The notes under the pieces: generated by a model | Told to the model about the DNA's origin: nothing | The model's database searches: none | What the model saw: the letters and a program-made list of their open reading frames with translations, nothing else | Source: Cladorrhinum sp. PSN259 | Taxonomy: Eukaryota > Ascomycota > Sordariomycetes > Sordariales > Podosporaceae | DNA: 64,000 nucleotides | Direction: 5' to 3' | Assembly: GCA_033725935.1 (NCBI GenBank) | Contig: MU867076.1 | Location: forward strand, 1-64,000 | Program-made: the position numbers and the translations under genes | Part shown: piece by piece, positions 1-11,029 of the stretch | How positions within the stretch are numbered: position 1 is the first letter of the stretch | Layout: the number at the start of each line of letters is the position of its first letter

Positions 1-148
1 CTCCCTTGATATCAGGGAAGATCTCAGACCCTGTAAAAGCCAAGGATAGATTACATCAGTATGTCGCAAGACTCGTGGTCCTGTAGACCCTAACCTACGG
101 ACAGAACCTCCGACGGGTCCTCCATTTCTAGACCCCTATTTTCTGACA
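1..148 (-). repeat. Copia 3' LTR, start only
   Basis: This matches 5225-5372 at 147 of 148 positions. On the minus strand it begins TGTCAG next to the polypurine tract. Its far end lies outside the window, so the full LTR length is unknown. Confidence 0.85.
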
Positions 149-158
149 TACCCCCTCA
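149..158 (-). other. Polypurine tract of the Copia element
   Basis: On the minus strand the ten bases TGAGGGGGTA lie directly against the TGTCAG start of the 3' LTR, the usual place for the plus-strand primer. This fixes the element's orientation. Confidence 0.7.
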
Positions 159-191
159 GATCCAATTAACCTGTAGGGTCTGTCTAGGTAT

Positions 192-608
192 TTATGTCTC
201 GGGAGGTTCTTCTAGTCCTAGCTGTTGAATGAATCTACTATGATACCTAATATTTAAGGCCTTTGTTAGTCCATCTGCCACCATACTGCTTGACGGAGTA
301 TACTCTACGCTAATAGTCTGCCGCTTAACTTCCTGACGTAACCAGTGGTTATGGATATCCACACGGCGTAGCTTTGTCTGTAATGTGGCCACTTCGGCCG
401 TAACTAGCCGTATGGTCTGGGCATTATCGCACTGGATGGTAATCCGGTGGCTATCTAGCCGTATGGTCAGTTCTTGAAGGAGTCGGCTTATAAAAAGGGC
501 TTCTTTAGCGGCCTGTGCTAAGGCGAGAAGCTTAGCCTCGGTTGTAGACGTGGTTACTGTGTCTTGCTTATTGGCTCGCCAGCCTACCAGTCTACCAAAT
601 AACTTCAT
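192..608 (-). pseudogene. Copia RNase H domain (C-terminal end of pol)
   Basis: About 138 residues are open. They carry the Ty1/Copia RNase H C-terminal signature: TEAKLLAL near the start, then CDNAQ, then the HIRR-like KLRRVDIHNHWLR, then VADGLTKAL close to the end. This is the last domain of the Copia polyprotein, and the stop lies about 40 bases before the 3' LTR, as expected. The frame opens with a TTG-like position and not a genuine start, so this is an open piece of a broken polyprotein. The remnant at 13320-14340 encodes the same region. Confidence 0.85.
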
Positions 609-1151
609 TGTATACGCCTGCGAGCTCTTTCGATCTAACGAATTGTCTGTAAAGGACGCATTACTTGCGACTACGAAGTCGTCTTCACCCCCTAGCCTTA
701 AGGCTAATTTACGGGTATTATATAGGTAGTGTAGTATTTGGTTGGCTGCTTCGTGGTGCTGTGGTCTAGGATTGATGTTAAATCGAACGAGTCGTGAGGC
801 GGCAAAGGCTATGTCTGGTCTTGTGATGACGGTAGCGTATAGGATAGATCCAGTCTTTTGCTGGTACCAAGTAGTCGTATATAGCTCGGCCGTGCCTTCG
901 TATGGCAGTAATTCTGTGTGTCTTATTGGGACCTTGGGTGGCCGGCTAGTTGAAGTCCCAGCCCGTGTGATGATCTTATCGATATAGGCAGTCTGAGAGA
1001 GCCAGAGTATCCGTCTTGCCCTGTCCCGGTATACTTGGATTCTAAGGAACCACTGTAGTGGGCCTCCTCCTGTAAGCGTATACCTCTGTTGAAGTTGTTG
1101 AGCTAGTAGTCCTGCCGTACCGGTATCTTTCTTTCGGTAAGTAAAGACGAT

Positions 1152-1523
1152 ATCGTTAACGTAGAAGAATATAAGGATCCTATTGTTGATTATGATATAT
1201 GGTTCGTGTGGGACTGGCTGGAAACCTAGTATACTAAGAGCATTGGTGAGCTCCTTTTGCTAGAGTAGTGGCGATTGCCGTAGGCCGTAGAGAGCCTTCT
1301 TGAGCCGTAGTATGTATTTAGGCCGTATATGGCCGTGGGGCATCCTCATATATATGGCTTCCTTGAGAATGGCATTGACGAAGGCATTGACTGCGTCGTA
1401 CTGGGTGAGCTCCAGATCGAATCTTGCCGCAATAGCCATCAGTGTCCTAAACGACCGGGCGGCTAGTATAGCAGCGAAGGTGTCTTGCCCTATAGGCTTC
1501 TGCTGGTCTCTACGCATAACCAC
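1152..1523 (-). pseudogene. Copia reverse transcriptase (RVT_2) fragment
   Basis: The stretch 1260-1523 encodes typical Ty1/Copia RT text, including DAVNAFVNA and KALYGLRQSP. Further on, at 1152-1163, the catalytic YVDD box reads YVND: the first Asp codon GAC has become AAC, a G-to-A change as RIP makes on the opposite strand. Frame breaks separate the two parts. With a catalytic Asp lost and several stops, the enzyme is dead. Confidence 0.8.
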
Positions 1524-2338
1524 TCTTGCCTTACATTTCTGGAATCGGCCGTCTTAGTCATATTTGTAGGTATATACCCATATATAATCTAAGATCTGGT
1601 TGCGGCCAGTTTGCCGCTTCTCGATCTCTTCCTACGACCCTATCTGGGCATGGCTTAGTAGGTGGTCCTTTCAGCTTGCAGGAATTGCTCTCCGAGTGGG
1701 TGATGCCGTAGTTACCTGTGCGATATTGGCGGCAGTGGCAGATCTTGGTGATATAGGCTCGTTAGGCTATCTGGCCGTCTAGCCAGTCGCTGGGCCATTG
1801 CCTTGGTAAGAACCTGTCCTTGGTATTGCACTGGCTATATTAGCCGTCCTGCCAAGAAGACTGCTATCTAGACTTGGAACCCTGGACCAGTGGTAGCTAT
1901 TATGGCGGCGGCAGTGGTAGCTATAGCTGGCCGTATTACTGTGGCTAATAAGGCGGCCTCTGGTAAATCTGGTGACGGGTATAGTTCGAAGTACGAGCTT
2001 GTGTAATAAGGGGCTTCTTCTTGGTCTTCGACTCCCTCTGGCTCGGCGTTATCGTTTGCGGCGGATTCTATAGTCATGGCGTCAGATTCGATTATCTGAA
2101 TATCGTCGTCTTCGTAAATACCAGTAGGCTCAATATTATATGGCTCCTTAATAGTGATTAAGAGCTTTTATAGGTCCTTAAGCCGTATATGGATGCAGTC
2201 GTCTTTTAAAAACTGCAAGTCTCCATTAAATATTTCTTTTTCATTAAAAACGACATCTTTAATAGCGACGACTTTATTAACGACTGGATTCCAGATCCTA
2301 TAAATATTCGTTAAATTATAGCCGACCAGATACCCGAT

Positions 2339-3316
2339 CTATGCCTTTAGATTCAGCTTCGGATTCCATTCTTCGATGCCGTCTGGCTTCTTATTCTTCC
2401 CAGTCCTGGCTACCTTGGTAAGAGCAAAGGCTTTGCAGCCATAGGCACGCAGGTAGGCTTGGCTAGGCTTCCTATCTTCCACTATAGTGCCGTCTTGAAA
2501 TGCCACATAGGTATGGAACCGGTCGTACGGAGTCTTCCACTTATAGGCGTATTTCGGTGTTCGATTATTTAGGCATACGGCGGCTCTGACGATCTCTGGC
2601 CATAATTCTTCCGGTAGTCGTGCCCCCATACGTATGGCGCGCGCCTTGCTGGCAATCACACCCCCTGAGCGCTCTGCGCCTCTATTCTGGGCTGGCGTAT
2701 CAGGTGCAGAGGGCTCGATCCGTACTGACTGACGAAGTAGATAGGCCTTAATTAGTCAGGTATTGAATTCGTTATTATACTTTACCACTCTCGGCTTGAG
2801 TTGATATTGCCGTTCTAAGATACCGAAGAGGTTTGCTAGGGCAGTTGTTATATTTATACCTTCTCTGTTCTTTAGATAGTAGTCCCAGACTATTCCAGAC
2901 TACCTGTCTATAACCAGTAGTGTATGCCTGTAGCCGTCTAGTCCTTTATCGTAATTATAGATGTCTACGGCAAGCCGTAATCCTAGGCCTTCTATATGCT
3001 AGCGAGGCTCTCGTCGTGGCAGTCGTTTGACTTTGGATATGCCACAGGCGTCGCACTCAACCATGGTTGCCCCCTTGATCCGGACGCCTATGGTATGCTG
3101 GACTAGATGTTTAAGTGCCTGTGGGCCTGGGTGGCCAAGGCGTAGGTGCCAGATGCTGGCGATGGCTTTATTTAGCCGTCGACTGGTGCAAAAGGTGTAT
3201 TTATGGCGCCGGATATGGAAGCTTACCTGTGTGTAGGGACCTGGCTGTGTGTGGTGGCTGGCCGATGCCATAGATCCTGCCGATGCCATGGATCCTGCCG
3301 ATGCGTATAGTGGCAC
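2339..3316 (-). pseudogene. Copia integrase region: zinc finger plus core remnants
   Basis: The piece at 2999-3316 holds the HHCC pre-integrase finger (HLRLGHPG, then CDACG). The piece at 2339-2659 holds the late integrase core and linker (EIVRAAVCLNNRTP, then AYGCKAFA). The stretch between them is interrupted by stops. Order and spacing match a Copia pol. The zinc-finger ligands are still visible, but the domain is not encoded in one frame. Confidence 0.78.
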
Positions 3317-3754
3317 GTATTCTAGGACGTATTGGTTGAAGTGGTCTGATAAGTAGCCGATAATGGAGCCGTTATTACGCCGTAAGCAGTCGTTCCCTGG
3401 ACTTATGTCCTACCAGTACCCACGCCTGCGTAGTAATCGGTAAGATACCAAGTTACACGCGAATCTTGGGCAGTAGGCTATATCAAAGAGCTATAAGACG
3501 TAGGCGCCCCTTGGACTATCGAGATGAATGGCCACTTTGCCGTATCCTTGTATTAAGACTAGCTACTCTCCGGCCTAGACGTGGTCGCTAGGAAGAGCAT
3601 TCTTAAAGGTAATAAACCTGCTTTTCTTATTAAATATATAGAGAGTTAATCCATAATCAAGTATTACAGAATTCTTCAAAGGGTACTCAGCTGTTAAAAA
3701 GGCTGTTTTTATAACCAGGAAACTGCCAGAGCAACGGCTAACCTTGCGGCCTAG

Positions 3755-4207
3755 TCAGCTCTGTAATTTTAACTGGGCTGTCAGCTTTTCCACTTCCTTT
3801 TGAAGATCTGGATTAAGTAAGGCTTCCTTGGTCCTAGACCGAAGGTGCTCTCTTTCGATAAAACCCTTTGGGGCTAATTGCGGGAAAATATAAAAGCATC
3901 TTGTAAGACGGTGGAACTGGCCACAATAAGGGCAAATTGGTAAGGAACTTACAGAGCCTGACGCCTTCTTCGGCCTCTTTTTAGGTCTTCTGCCTCTCGA
4001 ACTACCCTGTCGCTTTTTACCATTCTTTTGTTCCCCCTCATCTCTACCGGAGCCGTCTTTACTGTCCTGGGCGTCCCCAGAACAGGCCTCTTTAGTGTCT
4101 TCTGCACTAGCAAAGGAGGGACCGAATGAACCTTTTGTAACCCGGTAACCTATCGGATTATAAGCTTGCACTCTAGGTCTTATAGCCTCTCTAAAGGCGT
4201 TAGCCAC
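3755..4207 (-). pseudogene. Copia gag C-terminal part with zinc knuckle
   Basis: About 150 residues are open. A Lys/Arg/Ser-rich basic stretch is followed by a cysteine knuckle CPYCGQFHRLTRC (C-x2-C-x3-H-x4-C), the nucleic-acid-binding motif of nucleocapsid-like gag proteins. Upstream gag sequence towards the 5' LTR (about 4208-5060) is broken by stops and not open in any frame. Confidence 0.7.
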
Positions 4208-5224
4208 CTTACGGTAGGTAAGAGTTAATTACTTAGCTTACTTATGGAGCTTATAGCTGGTTGCCCAAATAGGCACCACTGCTTCCACTGCACAAATGAA
4301 ATCATTAAACCAGGTAAGTGCCGAAAGGGCCTCTAGTACTTTCTTGCGTATAGCATGAGCCATAGCTTGTTCCCAGGCTTCCGACCACTTTATCGGATCC
4401 TTAGGCATACAGGTAAGCGGTTTGGCGGCCGCGCGATAGGCATCTTACGCATCGCGTAAAGCGGCCTAGCTGGAAATGCCTGTCTGCTTTTTTAGATTAT
4501 TATACTACTTGCTAATTGACTTATCGGCTTCGCAGGCTATAGCGAAGTAGTGGGTACTGACTGTCTTTATCACCCACTCTTTAAGTAGTCGTATATGTTC
4601 CTTTTATTCTTTGTAATCCTTAAGCTTAATCTGGTATATAGTTATCTGGTAGTTAAGCAAGCGGTAGTTTTCGGGCGATAGATCGTCGGGATAGCCATCG
4701 ACATAGCCGTCGGTCGATCCGTCGGGAGTTGGTATGTTATTAGTAGAGGCCGTACTGCCTGTGACGGTGGCACTCGACGCCGTTGCTTATATGGCCTGCG
4801 TGGCTTGCGTGCCCTGTGTGGCTTGCGTAGCCCTCGTGGCCGGCGTGGCTGGTGCCGTACGTAGGTAATTATTGATGTCTGGAGCTATGGGCTTGCGTAG
4901 GAAGGGCTCAGTGCCTTAGATAGCCTCCCAGATGTCGGCGGCGATAGCCTTGCCTCGGAATTATTGGCTCTAGGTATCCTAGTCGTCGGCAGTCGATAGG
5001 ATAGCAGTCTTATCGATAGAGGATATGGTAGATCTTGGTAGATTGGATTCGTTAAGGCTTGCTGTTACTGTTTTGGCTTGGCTAATCGGCCGTTGAGCGA
5101 ATGAGACTCTTAATTGTCAGATAACAGCGCCTTGGGAAATGTGCACTTGGAAAAGCAATTGATGGTTCAGATGGTTGCTTGATTGACTGATCTCCTTCTG
5201 ACCAGAAGAGTGGTCTGGCTCGAC

Positions 5225-5372
5225 CTCCCTTGATATCAGGGAAGATCTCAGACCCTGTAAAAGCCAAGGATAGATTACATCAGTATGTCGCAAGACTCGT
5301 GGTCCTGTAGACCCTAACCCACGGACAGAACCTCCGACGGGTCCTCCATTTCTAGACCCCTATTTTCTGACA
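5225..5372 (-). repeat. Copia 5' LTR (matched portion)
   Basis: This is the outer part of the 5' LTR, recognised by its match to 1-148. It begins TGTCAG on the minus strand at 5372. The LTR must extend leftwards beyond 5225, but its inner edge cannot be placed because the partner copy leaves the window. Confidence 0.85.
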
Positions 5373-5419
5373 GGCACCAGCCACTTGCCCTGCACCCTAT
5401 ACGTACCACACGTTAACAT

Positions 5420-6294
5420 TTATAAATTTCTTCAAGGAAGTTATAAGATTCTATAAAGAAGATTATAAATAATAAACTATATTATTTACGTAAGGAACTA
5501 AGTCCTTACGATAGGAAGTGTCTAGCACTTCCTTTATTTATAGTGAAGCTATTGTTACAACCTGCACCGTGTAGGGTTCAGACTGTAAGGTAGTACGCCT
5601 GGGGTAATATGACAGGGGAATCGAAGATTATAGGACGCTCTCAGACGGGGTCAATCACTATCAACTAACAGATAGCTCTACAAAGTATCGCTTATGAGTA
5701 TTATAGACAATGAACGATTGTAATTGCTTGCGTAAGGAACCAAGTCCTCACGATAGGAAGTGCCCTGCACTCACCCTACTTATAGTGAAGCTATCTACAT
5801 ATGTTTCCTAGGTATTTTATACCTTACTCTGTCTGCTCTGTGGTCTTGGCACAGATCACACAGAGCAACTCTCAGTGCTCTATCTGCTCTATAGTCTTAG
5901 CACAAATCACACAGAGCGACTCTCTGATTGGTTTTCTCGGGACTTGTGGGTCTTTCCATCCCTGGCCCAATGATTGGCGGTTGTCTCCGCAATGCCCTGC
6001 ATTGTGGTCCGTGTGAGGAGGAGACTTACGCGCGAGGCGTAACAGCTATCTATATATATTTTCCTAAGTATTTCGTACTTTGCTCGCTCTGTTCGCTTTA
6101 TGAACCCGCGATTATAGCGAGTAAGCTCCTTGCTGGTTATGCTCGCTGTGTTTGGCGGCGGGCAGAGCAGGCATATCCTAATTAGTTAATTTAGGTCTTA
6201 TGGGTCCTTATATCCCTGGCCTAATCATTGTCTGTGGACTACGTAATGCCCTGCATTGTCCGTGTACGGGGAGACTTACGCGTAAGGCGTAATA
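5420..6294 (-). repeat. Old chromovirus LTR fragment, interrupted by a younger solo LTR
   Basis: The pieces 5420-5552 and 6045-6294 join into one minus-strand LTR of the family that flanks elements A and B. It ends with the family terminus (GGCGTAATA, a RIP form of GGCGTAACA) at 6294. It is more AT-rich and RIP-altered than the LTR nested within it. Its start (about 5420) is uncertain because the first bases are replaced by unrelated sequence. Confidence 0.7.
5553..6044 (-). mobile_element. Solo chromovirus LTR with GCTAT target duplication
   Basis: A 492-bp LTR starts TGTTACAACC and ends GGCGTAACA (the inverse of the A/B LTR ends). It is flanked by GCTAT at 5548-5552 and 6045-6049. No internal element sequence remains, so it arose by recombination between two LTRs. 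Its central cassette carries TGCTCTGT arms. Confidence 0.92.
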
Positions 6295-8160
6295 TTTAGG
6301 TCTCTAATAGCTTCTTAACCTCGCTTATTTCTTAATACTCTAAAATATTTTTATTATATCTTTCCTTTTCGTTACGCTATCGAAGGTATTACGCTATATA
6401 CTTATTTTGGCTTTTTTTATCTTTTTATTTTAGGTCGCTAGAACTCTTTTTATTTAGTCGTACGTAGCTTAGTTACGGTATATACGCTACTTTTATACTA
6501 CTCTTCTAGCTTCTTTCGTCGTTTCTTTTACTTTTAAAGACTATTACTTAGCCTTTAATCCTTTATTAACCATCTTTTTTAGTATTATATCGAGACATAG
6601 ACCCAGGAGAGGATTTGGCTAGAGATAATGACGCATACCAGGGATCTCGCTGTGATACCGCCTTACCGTTAGCGCTTCCAGAAACGGGACGACAAGCTAG
6701 CTTATGTAGATAGGGGCAGGAAGGCTACTATAGGAGGAGAGGATGCGCCTATACCATATATCCCCTAAGCTATCCTGCTAGGCGAGCTACGGGAACACCG
6801 TAGGTTATATAACACCAAGTCACAGTCGTGATTAGTAGCGACGATAGGGCTATGGAAGCCGCTCTTTCCGGCCTTCTCCTTTCTATCGCGGCAGTTACGT
6901 AGTTATCAGAAGTACGAGGGACCGGTAAATTGACACTCTTGGTTTCGAGGCGGGATAGTACGCTCGAGTACGTTTCTATCACTAGCCGCTGCGATAGGCG
7001 TCAAGTGTTGCGGTCGGAGGCGTTCCTTTTTATCCGCAGATATATTTCGCTCGATTCCTTTGTGCGCGATAGTACGATAAACGCTTGACTTAGGGAATAG
7101 TCTCCAGACTCTTTTTTCCTGAACCCTTTAGCAGCTTTTGCAATCTAAATCCGCTATCTATTCATAACGATGGCACCTGTCTGCCTTGATAACTAGATCT
7201 TTTACAATCCCCCGCTAGCAACGGGCCTCAAGCTCATAAGCCGCAGTAGTTTGACACGGGATAGGGACCCCTTTATAGCCATCTCTAGGGCCTCTTTGCG
7301 TAACCCCTCCCTTTATCCGTAGCTATAGGATGCACACGATCCTCGGTATAATGGTGCCGGGGTCTCACCGGAAAATGCAATGTTAATCAGTAATGTAAAG
7401 TCTGGTTACAGTAATTCCGATAACGGCTAATCTGACATTATTTTCCCGCTACTTAAGGAGCGTTCGGTCACCGGTGGGTCCGATTCGGACGACGAATCTA
7501 TATTAACCTACTAATAACCTAGTAACCTAGAGTGTCCTTTAGCGCCATCGTTAGCCTTACCCCGGGCTTTATACGCGGAGCAGGACCTACTAGCTCCAGT
7601 ATCCGGCCGCTTGCTCCAGTATGCGGGCGTTTCTTGCCTAAAAGGTCTCGGGTATCCTAAGCACCCTAACGTATTTAGTTGCCTAGCGGTGAGAAAGGAT
7701 GGCGTAGGGCGGAACCTAAGCGGGACATAGCTAGAGCGATATCGATAGCCTTCTATCAGGACCCGGCGTAGTGTCCCAGGCGCAATGGAGGAGATGCATA
7801 CTAATCGGGTAAAGTATGGTAATATATAGCTTAGGGAGATATGAATTAAGCGACCCGAAGAAGGGATCAAGTTTATAGTTAAAGCTCGATTTAGCTTGGC
7901 TAAGAAATCCCGCAACACACCCAAGTGACACAAGCCGGGCTGCAATACGCACGTGACCGGTCTCGTGAATTCCATGTCTCCTGCTTCTGATCATCTTGAT
8001 CTCGGGATAGAAGAGACCTGGTAACAACTGCCGGTGCTCATAAAAGAAGAATCTAACGGAAAGAAAAGGAAAGGAAAAGAAGAAAGAACAAGAGGGAAAA
8101 GAAAGAGAAGAAAGAAAAAAAGAGAAGAAGAGAAGAAGGAGGAGGGGGAGAGGCTAAGAA
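6295..8160. other. No recognisable gene; degraded sequence and a GA-rich tract
   Basis: I see no gene I can support here. The longest ATG-led open frame is 7511-7975 on the minus strand (154 codons). It has no recognisable domain or promoter and an atypical residue mix, so I do not call it a gene. The stretch 8043-8160 on the plus strand is almost pure purine (AAGAAAGAGGA-type repeats). Much of 6300-7500 may be old transposon remains. Confidence 0.5.
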
Positions 8161-8359
8161 GAGGGCTATATTAACCACTCGGGCTCCTCTTGACATATAA
8201 TAGGGGGAGGAGACAACTGGAGTGCAGATCTTTCAACGGGCCAAGACAAGACCGGAGCCATCCCCGAAGGAAACACAAAGCGAGAAGCGGACTTAATTGA
8301 CCAAAAGTACATAAAATAGTCCCGGGTGTTCCTTATACATCTAAAACCACCCACCTAAC

Positions 8360-11029
8360 TTACACAACAACAACCCTCTCAAACCCCAGCCCACTCCTCC
8401 CATCCATCCACCCCCTGACATACGCCTCACCAAGCAAAACAACCCCATCCCCCCTCCTCCTTCTCTCCTGCCCATCCCCACCCCACCCGGGATCCCGCTG
8501 ACTCCGCCCCGCCCAGCCAAACAACCTCGTCGCCACCTGCGCCGCCCAGTTCCCGCCCATCGCCGTGCGCTTCCTGTCCCGCTCCTTCTCCGCCATCAGC
8601 TGCGGCGTCGAGAAGGCGTACGGCGTATACGTCCCGGGCACGAGCATGATGGTGTCACCTTTTCCGAGCGAGAAGGGGCCGAGCCCGACCAGCCCTGCGG
8701 TGGTCACGAAGAAAGTGCGCCAGGTGGGACTGGCGACGTTGGTGTAGTCTTTTAAGGGGCTGGGTTGTTGGTTGGTGGGGAAAGAAGGGGCGATGTCGTG
8801 GTGGGCTTTGATCGAGTCGAAGACGGCCGAGAGGCGGGCGGCGCGCGCGTCGGGGGAGAGCGAGAGGAAGGCGGTGTGGTGCGGTGCGGTGGGGAGACTT
8901 AGACGGCGGCGTTCGGTGTCGTGGTTGGTGGATTTGTCGGTGTTCCTGAGGTCGGCGGTGGTTTGGGTGATTTGCTTGTGTAGGGCGTGGAGGAAGGCGG
9001 TGGTGGTTTGGTTCTGGTCGGACGGGGCGGGGCTGGTGCCGGCCCAGATGTCGGCGAGGTTGGTGTGGGCGATGGCTTTCAGGAGGGGTTCGGTTTCGGG
9101 CTCGTCGCTGCTGCTGGTGTTGCTGCTGCTGCTACTGGGGGGGTAGGTGGTTGGGGCCGATTCGAGGTACAAGAGCATGTCGAGGAGGTCCTCTGGCAGG
9201 GGAGGATTGAACCACTGCCACACTTTGTCGACCGTGTCGATGGTGTGTGCTAGAAGAGAGAGCTCTTTGCCGTTGGCCGAGATGCGCGTGCTGTTGGGAA
9301 CGGACGTGCAGGCGTTGAAGCGGCCGCCGAGGTGTTTGAAGGGGACCAGCGTGCGCGAGACGAGACTGGACGGGTCCAGGTGCCATGATGGACCGGTCGA
9401 AGGCCGCGTGTTGGTCATGAAATCCAGCGCGGCACGCGGCAGGCCGCCCATGATGGGCGTGTACTCGCTTGCCTCGCCGACATAGGAGAGAAGGGTGATG
9501 TTGTTGGGTCGGGAGAGCAGGCAGGCCTCGAGGTTGAGGAGCGCCTCCTCGGTCGAGACAGTGTAGTCTGGTGCGAGGACGGGCCAGAGAGGTTTGCTCC
9601 GGAGCTTCTCGTACTCGTCCGTCTCGGAGAGATCTGGGGGGGAGGGTGCCACGTCCTTTATGGACTGGTCGATCCTGGCTTCGTCGGCACCTATCACACC
9701 CAGTCCTGCATAGACCAAATCGCGCCGATCTGTCACCTTGCGCCCCTGGCAGGAGACGACCCACTCTTCCAGCGTCTATTTCCCGCCCGCTCGGAAATGC
9801 GACACGGAGCTCAGCATATGCGGGATAGACCCGAACTGCAGACCGAACTGGGGCCCTCCAATCTCACCAAGCCGCTCCAACACGGTCTGGAGACCAAACT
9901 TGGGCGCCGGGTTCCCTATCCAGGTCAGCATGTCCCCTAGCTTCTCGGTGGTGAACTCGGCCTCGCCGCAGAGGAAGACCACGTCGCGCGAGAGCAGAAA
10001 CTCTTGGAGAGTCCACACGCGCTGGAACCAGCGCCGTGACAGGACGAAGAAGACGCCCGAGAATTTCTTGGCGAAGCGTACCCCTTTCCGGATCAGCTCC
10101 CTTTTGCCCTTGACGTTGAGTTCTATGACGTGGCCCTGATATGGTGTCTGCTCAACCGCCTGGTCGGTCTGCGTCTCTTCAGCCAGCGTGTCTTCTGCCA
10201 GAGTCTCTTCAACCTGTGCCTCTCTAACCTCTGCCTCCCCTCCAGCATCCACGGTTTCCCTGTCATTATCCAAGACATCGTTATGATCCTCTACATCAGT
10301 AACCCTCCCAAACTCCTCCCCCTTCAGCCCCTTAATAGACCGCATCAACGGCCCCGGCACCGCCCCCAGCCAGACAACCACATCCTTCGCCTCGCTATAG
10401 ATGCGCCCCATTATGCTCACCTGCGCGGCCCTCTCCTCCACATCCGCCTGGTTCATGCACACGGCATTAATCCAGTACGTCCCCACTACACCATTACCAG
10501 GCGTAATCCGGCGGCGCAGCTGCACCAGCGCGTCCTACAGGTTGGGCAACACATCGAGCCATTGCGTCTCGTTGCAAATCACCGGCCGCGTCTCCTCGTG
10601 CCGGTTAGCAATAGCTTCCGTCATGGTCGCGTGCTGCACAAACGGCGGGAACCAGCGCTTGCGGCCCGAGCTGTTACTGGTGCTCGAAAGAGGGCGGGCC
10701 GAGGTCATGGCGTCGACCTGGTCCTTGTTGCACCAGTTGACGTCGCGCTTCCATGAGTAGGACAGGGCCGTGTAGGTTGGCTTGTCGGCGAGGTCGACGA
10801 TGGAGAAGGTGACTTTTAGTGGGGATTTATCGTCGCCTGGGTGGAGGTGGAGGAGGCGGATTGACGAGGGTGTTGGGAGGGGGTTGTAGATGTAGGGGGT
10901 GAAGTTGGTGGAGGAGGAAGGGAGAGTGATTGGCGTTGTGCCGTCGTCGCTGCTGGTTTTGGTGGAGTACAGGATGGAGTCGAGCCAGGCGTTGAGGAGA
11001 CGGCTGGCGATGGTTTCGAAGGCGCCCAT
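8360..11029 (-). pseudogene. HET-domain (heterokaryon incompatibility) gene with two in-frame TAG codons
   Basis: One minus-strand frame runs from ATG at 11029 to the stop at 8360 (890 codons including stops), broken only by TAG at 10535-10537 and at 9776-9778. The N-terminal part has the HET hallmarks in order: YTALSYSW, the NL-x2-AL segment, YWINAVCMNQ, VVVWLGA and RRWFQRVWTLQE. Further on comes DRRDLVYAGLGV, the usual post-HET motif, then a long C-terminal region with a Ser/Thr-rich stretch. HET proteins trigger cell death on contact with genetically different mycelium. Both stops fit a CAG (Gln) to TAG change. There is no frameshift and coding GC is high, unlike the RIP-ruined transposons. 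Two readings remain: a young pseudogene, or a gene rescued by readthrough or by A-to-I editing of UAG. The first stop lies inside the HET domain and no plausible intron removes it. Confidence 0.82.

Larger units (their letters stand above)
1..5372 (-). mobile_element. Ty1/Copia LTR retrotransposon, RIP-degraded, cut by the window edge
   Basis: A block at 1-148 recurs at 5225-5372 with a single difference (T at 96, C at 5320, a CpA-to-TpA change). On the minus strand both copies begin TGTCAG, so the element reads right to left: the 5' LTR is at the right and the 3' LTR runs off the window at the left. A polypurine tract abuts the 3' LTR at 149-158. Minus-strand fragments appear in Copia order: gag with zinc knuckle (3755-4207), pre-integrase zinc finger (2999-3316), integrase (2339-2659), reverse transcriptase (1152-1523) and RNase H (192-608). 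They are broken by many TAG/TAA codons, as RIP produces, so the element cannot encode a polyprotein. The near-identical LTRs suggest a fairly recent insertion. The target duplication cannot be checked because the left flank is missing. Confidence 0.88.

Noticed and set aside
7511..7975. 154-codon ATG-led frame on the minus strand
   Set aside because: No domain, homologous motif, promoter or intron signals; the residue mix looks random.
9132..9764. Minus-strand 210-codon frame overlapping the HET gene
   Set aside because: It is an alternative frame of the HET coding region, with a biased Arg/Pro/His make-up.
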